Assembly: GCF_036669915.1 (NCBI RefSeq)
Contig: NC_089314.1
Location: 29,371,592 to 29,435,591, forward strand
Reading direction: 5' to 3'
Origin: Pocillopora verrucosa
Taxonomy: Eukaryota; Cnidaria; Anthozoa; Scleractinia; Pocilloporidae
DNA: 64,000 nucleotides
In this document: piece by piece, positions 60,415-64,000 of the stretch
Layout of the letters: every line of letters starts with the position of its first letter
Numbering within the stretch: the first letter of the stretch is position 1
Translations under genes and position numbers: made by a program
The notes under the pieces: generated by a model
Databases searched by the model: none
Told to the model about the DNA's origin: nothing
The model's input: only the letters and a program-made list of their open reading frames with translations

Positions 60415-63400
60415 ATGGCGGACAAGGACAGTTCGAGTAAGGAGAATCCTTTCTCCTTTAAAGCGTTTGTAAAATCGAAACAAGACACTGAGACCACAAC
60501 AAGTAAGATAAAGAAAGACAAACATAAATCAAAAAGTTCTCCCGCAAGTGTACGAAAGAGGGACAGCTCCACAGATGAACCGCCTTTTCCGGAAGTCAGC
60601 AGACAAGGTGAGCTTACAGGAAATGACTTGCATTGTTAAATATATCAAATTTAGAGTACTCTCTTACTTGAAAGGAATTGCCGATGTCATATTATATGAA
60701 GTATTTACACTATACTAGTATTTGTGGCAACTTTCCGTAGAAATCAAGAGAAAGGTTTTATGCGCTGAATAGTTAGGAGACTGCATTTGTTTTCATGAGT
60801 ACGTATGAATCAGTCACTTGGTTGATATCAAAAACGTAGTTTCGAATACGCCTAACATTTGGAATGTCTGACGACTCCAATGAGCTAAAATTGAGTCCAC
60901 TGACTACAAATTTACCGAGAATAAAGTTGAAGCGTACAACAACAACAATCTTTATTTCGACCAACTATTTTTAACAAACGTACGTTGTAAAGTTAAGGAT
61001 ACGGTAGACTTTCGCGGGTGTCCTTCGCTAAAAAATTGTGACCACGCTATTAAAAGTGTAATCACTATAAACCATATATGAATGGAAAGGTTATGAAATA
61101 CACTATCCAACAAAAGTTGTTTCGTTTCAACGTGATCCAATGGTAAACCGACTGAAACGCGACAATCCGAAACGGACAATGGTTCTCTAAGCGAATTAAT
61201 TGGGTATCAAATCAACTGCACAAACAGAATTTCTGCCAATTTCAATCCTAAGAGGTTAGTCTTGAAAACCATGTGGAGCTTTTTTGATGTTCCTATTGGT
61301 TGCTTTGCAATCTTTTTGTCAAGTAAAGTCATCAAAATTTTACTGATATGTGTTACATCGGAGACCATTGTAGGAGATCAAATTTAAATAGTGAAAAGCC
61401 CCACATGGTCTTCAGATTGGTGTCTCTGGAGCCTTCGGACCAAATTTCAAGTCAATCTGTAAAGGTTTTACACCCTATTAAATCATCCAAAGAAGACACA
61501 CTAATGTAAATATAAAGTGTGTTTTTTCACCTCCAAAGTTTTGTCAACACTCCACACTTTTGGTTTACCACATGTCAAGTTATCATTCTGAAAAACTTGA
61601 AATGCTGACCACCAATAACAATATAGAAACAGAGTCCCAGGAGACTCTCAACAAAATATGATTTGCAGGAAACTATCATGCTCTTGTGCATGACAGAGCT
61701 TTGTTCAGAAGAAATTCAAAGCAATGGAAAGTTTGTTGGTGCCGTCAAGTTCAACTCTTACTGACCCTAAGTAGGCAGAACTTGTTGATGGTTGCTTGAG
61801 GGCAAGCAGCAAAGAAAGCGCATTCCATGAGCCCTTGTCTGTGTTGGCAAGATTTTTTCCCCATTCTTCATCAAAATCCTTCAATCTCTGGCTCTTATGG
61901 CTAGGTTTCTTTTGAGCTTTAACCCAAGGACTCTTTCCCTTTTTATCTCTACCTATTTTTTCACAGACTACTATGATGAACACGTGCAACTGAAATACAA
62001 ACATTCAAGATGTTTATGTGATTACTACCTCATATATTCTGCAACGAAAAACATCACAGAAGTCATTTGTGTTGACACATCTTAATTGGCTTTTTAAACT
62101 TTGGTGGCTCAAAGAATTCAGTTCAGAAAAATGTTTCTGTAAATAACTCAAGTATGTTTCAATATTTTACAAAAATGTTTGGTAGAAACTGTTAGTAAAA
62201 ATAGTTTTACTTTTTTTGAGTTAAAAAAATATGGCTTGCAAAGGTCTACCATATCCTTAAATATAAATGTAAATTATATACATAAGGGTAAGGTAGTATG
62301 ATTAAATTTGATTGTACATGTTTGCTTTAACATGACAGACAATCTAATTTTCTTAGTGAAAGATTTTCTTCTTGCCTCATTTTTGGAGCCAGACACTCTC
62401 TTGCTGACTACCTTTGATTGTTCTTTTGATCCACAAGAGAGGTTTCCCATAAGTTATTTTCCTGCTGCCAGTACTCTATGACTACTTCTATTATCCTTGA
62501 TTTAATCTGGTTTTTCCTGTGAATGATGCAGTAATTCTAAGTCTTTTTATGACTCTCATGATGATACAATTATAGCACTAACGTGCAAAACTGCTTTAAA
62601 GATAAGTGACCCAAAACAACTCCCTGGCACTGCCATGTATAGTTTTATGCCATAAAGCCACATGGGTTAATCTTTTTAAAATCCTACTGTTGACTTTTAA
62701 ATATTTAAATTATTTATTAAGTCTTAGCCATATTAGTGATTTGTTGCAGACTTACAAGCCATCAAGGAGTTTACAATCATCAACCATGAACTTGTTAGTG
62801 ACACCTAAATCAAGGTTAAAATTTTATGGTGATCGTGCTTTTTGGGTCTGCACTCCTAAACTGCATATAAAATATAGTTTAAATCTTACATCTTTTAAGA
62901 GCAACCTTAAAACTTATCTTATTAAGCACTATTTTAATTTGTAGTTTTGCTTTAAGTATTTTTAAGTATTTATTTTCCAAGTTACTCCTTGAAACATCTT
63001 ATTGTAAAGCGCTGTAGAGCTCTTGAATAGGGTGCTATAGAAATTTTTGTATTATTATTATTAATCTTAATATAGAATAAGATTTATTCTATTGTACTCC
63101 TGGCAGTCAATGAAGAAGGTGATGATGGTAATGACCAAGGTGTAGTCAATCCCTTTTCATTCAAGAATTTCCTCTCAGATGACCTGGCATCAAGAAATAA
63201 GCGTGTGTTGCAGGTAATATTTAAATTATGTTTGGCCAACTAATAGCCTATGATAGTAGCAGGTCTTGCATATCAAGATGACTATAATTTACCTAATCCT
63301 ATCACTTTTGATACAAGCACCTGGTGTTTTGTGGTATTTCATTGCTTTTCATATAGAAAGTGTTTTAAAGCTACTGGTGTATTTTTTTCTCATATGTAAT

Positions 63401-64000
63401 TTTGGTTTATTAATGTATTTCTTATCACTCTTAAATCACTTCTTTGCTACTCAAACCTTCATGAAATTTCCTTCTTTTCACAAGTAACAGGAAACTGTTT
63501 TTGGGATAAGTTTTTGATCATAAAATTTATAAGTCTCCTTTTACAGCATGTAGTGAGTACGAAGATGGTGAAGAATCTTAAAGTTTGTTGTGTCATTTTT
63601 ATGTTGTTTTTATAGATAGTTGATGATGAAGTACGTGAAGTGAACACAGATCAGGATAATGGAAAAAGAAATGTAGGAACTGATCATGTTGTACTCTTTG
63701 GTTGGTCTTGGTTTAAAATATAATAATATATTTTCTATTATTTTTGTAGATCATTGACTTGATTATTTTTGAAATTAATTAAAGGTGATGATTTTAGAAA
63801 AAGAACAAACACACTTTCAATATTCAAAGTTCTTTTATTTGTGTTTGAAATATGTAGGGAACCAAAAGTCAAGAATTAAACATGGAAACTGCTGCCCAAA
63901 GTGACAGTGGCTCAGAGACAGAGGATGAGAGTGAGTTAACAAGTAGCCTTGAGTCACCGATGAGTGGGAGTATCAACTACTTTGTAGCTTCTCTAGACAG
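60415..64000 (+). CDS. ENTR1: Endosome-associated-trafficking regulator 1-like protein (5' part, runs off the window)
   Basis: Four exons, 60415-60607, 63107-63213, 63616-63672 and 63858 to beyond 64000, joined in phase for about 167 residues. Two copies of an NPFSF motif (ENPFSFKAFVKSK in exon 1, NPFSFKNFLSDD in exon 2) match the NPFSFREFL block of human ENTR1/SDCCAG3. Exon 4 is acidic and Ser-rich (SDSGSETEDESELTSSLESP). ENTR1 acts in endosome-to-membrane sorting, at the centrosome and in abscission. Its diagnostic C-terminal coiled coil would lie past the window edge, so the name rests on the NPF blocks and the low-complexity acidic segment. NPF tripeptides are known EH-domain ligands. Intron 1 is 2.5 kb and contains a truncated LINE tail. 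The start sits in AAGATGGCGGAC, a strong initiation context. Confidence 0.7.
61690..62004 (-). other. Unexplained open stretch in ENTR1 intron 1
   Basis: Antisense to ENTR1, an open frame of about 80 codons contains KKGKSPWVKAQKKPSHKSQR, DFDEEWGKNL and SWNALSLLLALKQPSTSSA. The composition is protein-like but no family is recognised and no splice partner was found. It may be a degraded mobile element or retrocopy. A coding function is not claimed. Confidence 0.25.
62606..63060 (+). mobile_element. 5'-truncated non-LTR retrotransposon tail
   Basis: A plus-strand frame reads LLTFKYLNYLL, then RSLQSSTMNLLVTPKSRLKF, YGDRAFWVCTPKLH and SFKSNLKTYLIKHYF. This is the typical C-terminal tail after the reverse transcriptase of many LINEs (L2/CR1/Jockey-like). 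A short 3' UTR ends in TATTATTATTATTA. The catalytic RT domain is absent, so it is dead on arrival. Confidence 0.75.

Overview
The window is eukaryotic nuclear DNA and most likely comes from an anthozoan cnidarian such as a stony coral. This is inferred from low GC, many short exons with GT-AG introns, moderately diverged copies of conserved animal genes, tRNA-headed SINEs and many short foldback elements. The species cannot be fixed from the sequence alone. Most tracts that look open are not genes. The real proteins were found by splicing short exons and checking intron phase.

Layout. 531-1426 (+): last two exons of a CCHC zinc-knuckle protein. 3357-8111 (-): PSMG2, nine exons. 8348-17254 (+): ZFAND1, ten exons, with a 2.6 kb minisatellite of about 47-bp units in intron 8. 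17834-21068 (-): a secreted cysteine-containing protein of unknown function whose five phase-compatible exons contain one in-frame TGA. 21069-25896: gene-poor. 25897-31546 (+): SHCBP1, eight exons. 33332-33889 (-): DCTN6, a single exon. 34254-44224 (+): NEK11 kinase, about 17 exons. 46280-59978 (-): HELLS, an SNF2-family remodeller, 18 exons. 60415-64000 (+): the 5' part of an ENTR1/SDCCAG3-like gene that runs off the window.

Three head-to-head pairs with short start-to-start gaps stand out: PSMG2/ZFAND1 (236 bp), DCTN6/NEK11 (364 bp) and HELLS/ENTR1 (436 bp). Each gap probably holds a shared promoter. PSMG2 (20S proteasome assembly) and ZFAND1 (26S proteasome and p97 recruitment to stress granules) act in the same process. 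SHCBP1, NEK11, DCTN6, HELLS and ENTR1 all have links to cell division, chromatin, microtubules or cytokinesis in animals, although no operon-like control is implied.

The non-coding space is filled with dispersed repeats: several foldback/MITE families (two or more copies visible for most), two tRNA-derived SINEs, a 5'-truncated LINE tail, and a retroposed insert with a 14-bp target-site duplication and two poly(A) tracts. No complete, previously undescribed system was found. The best leads are the minisatellite, the interrupted secreted-protein gene, the double-poly(A) insertion and the paired promoters.
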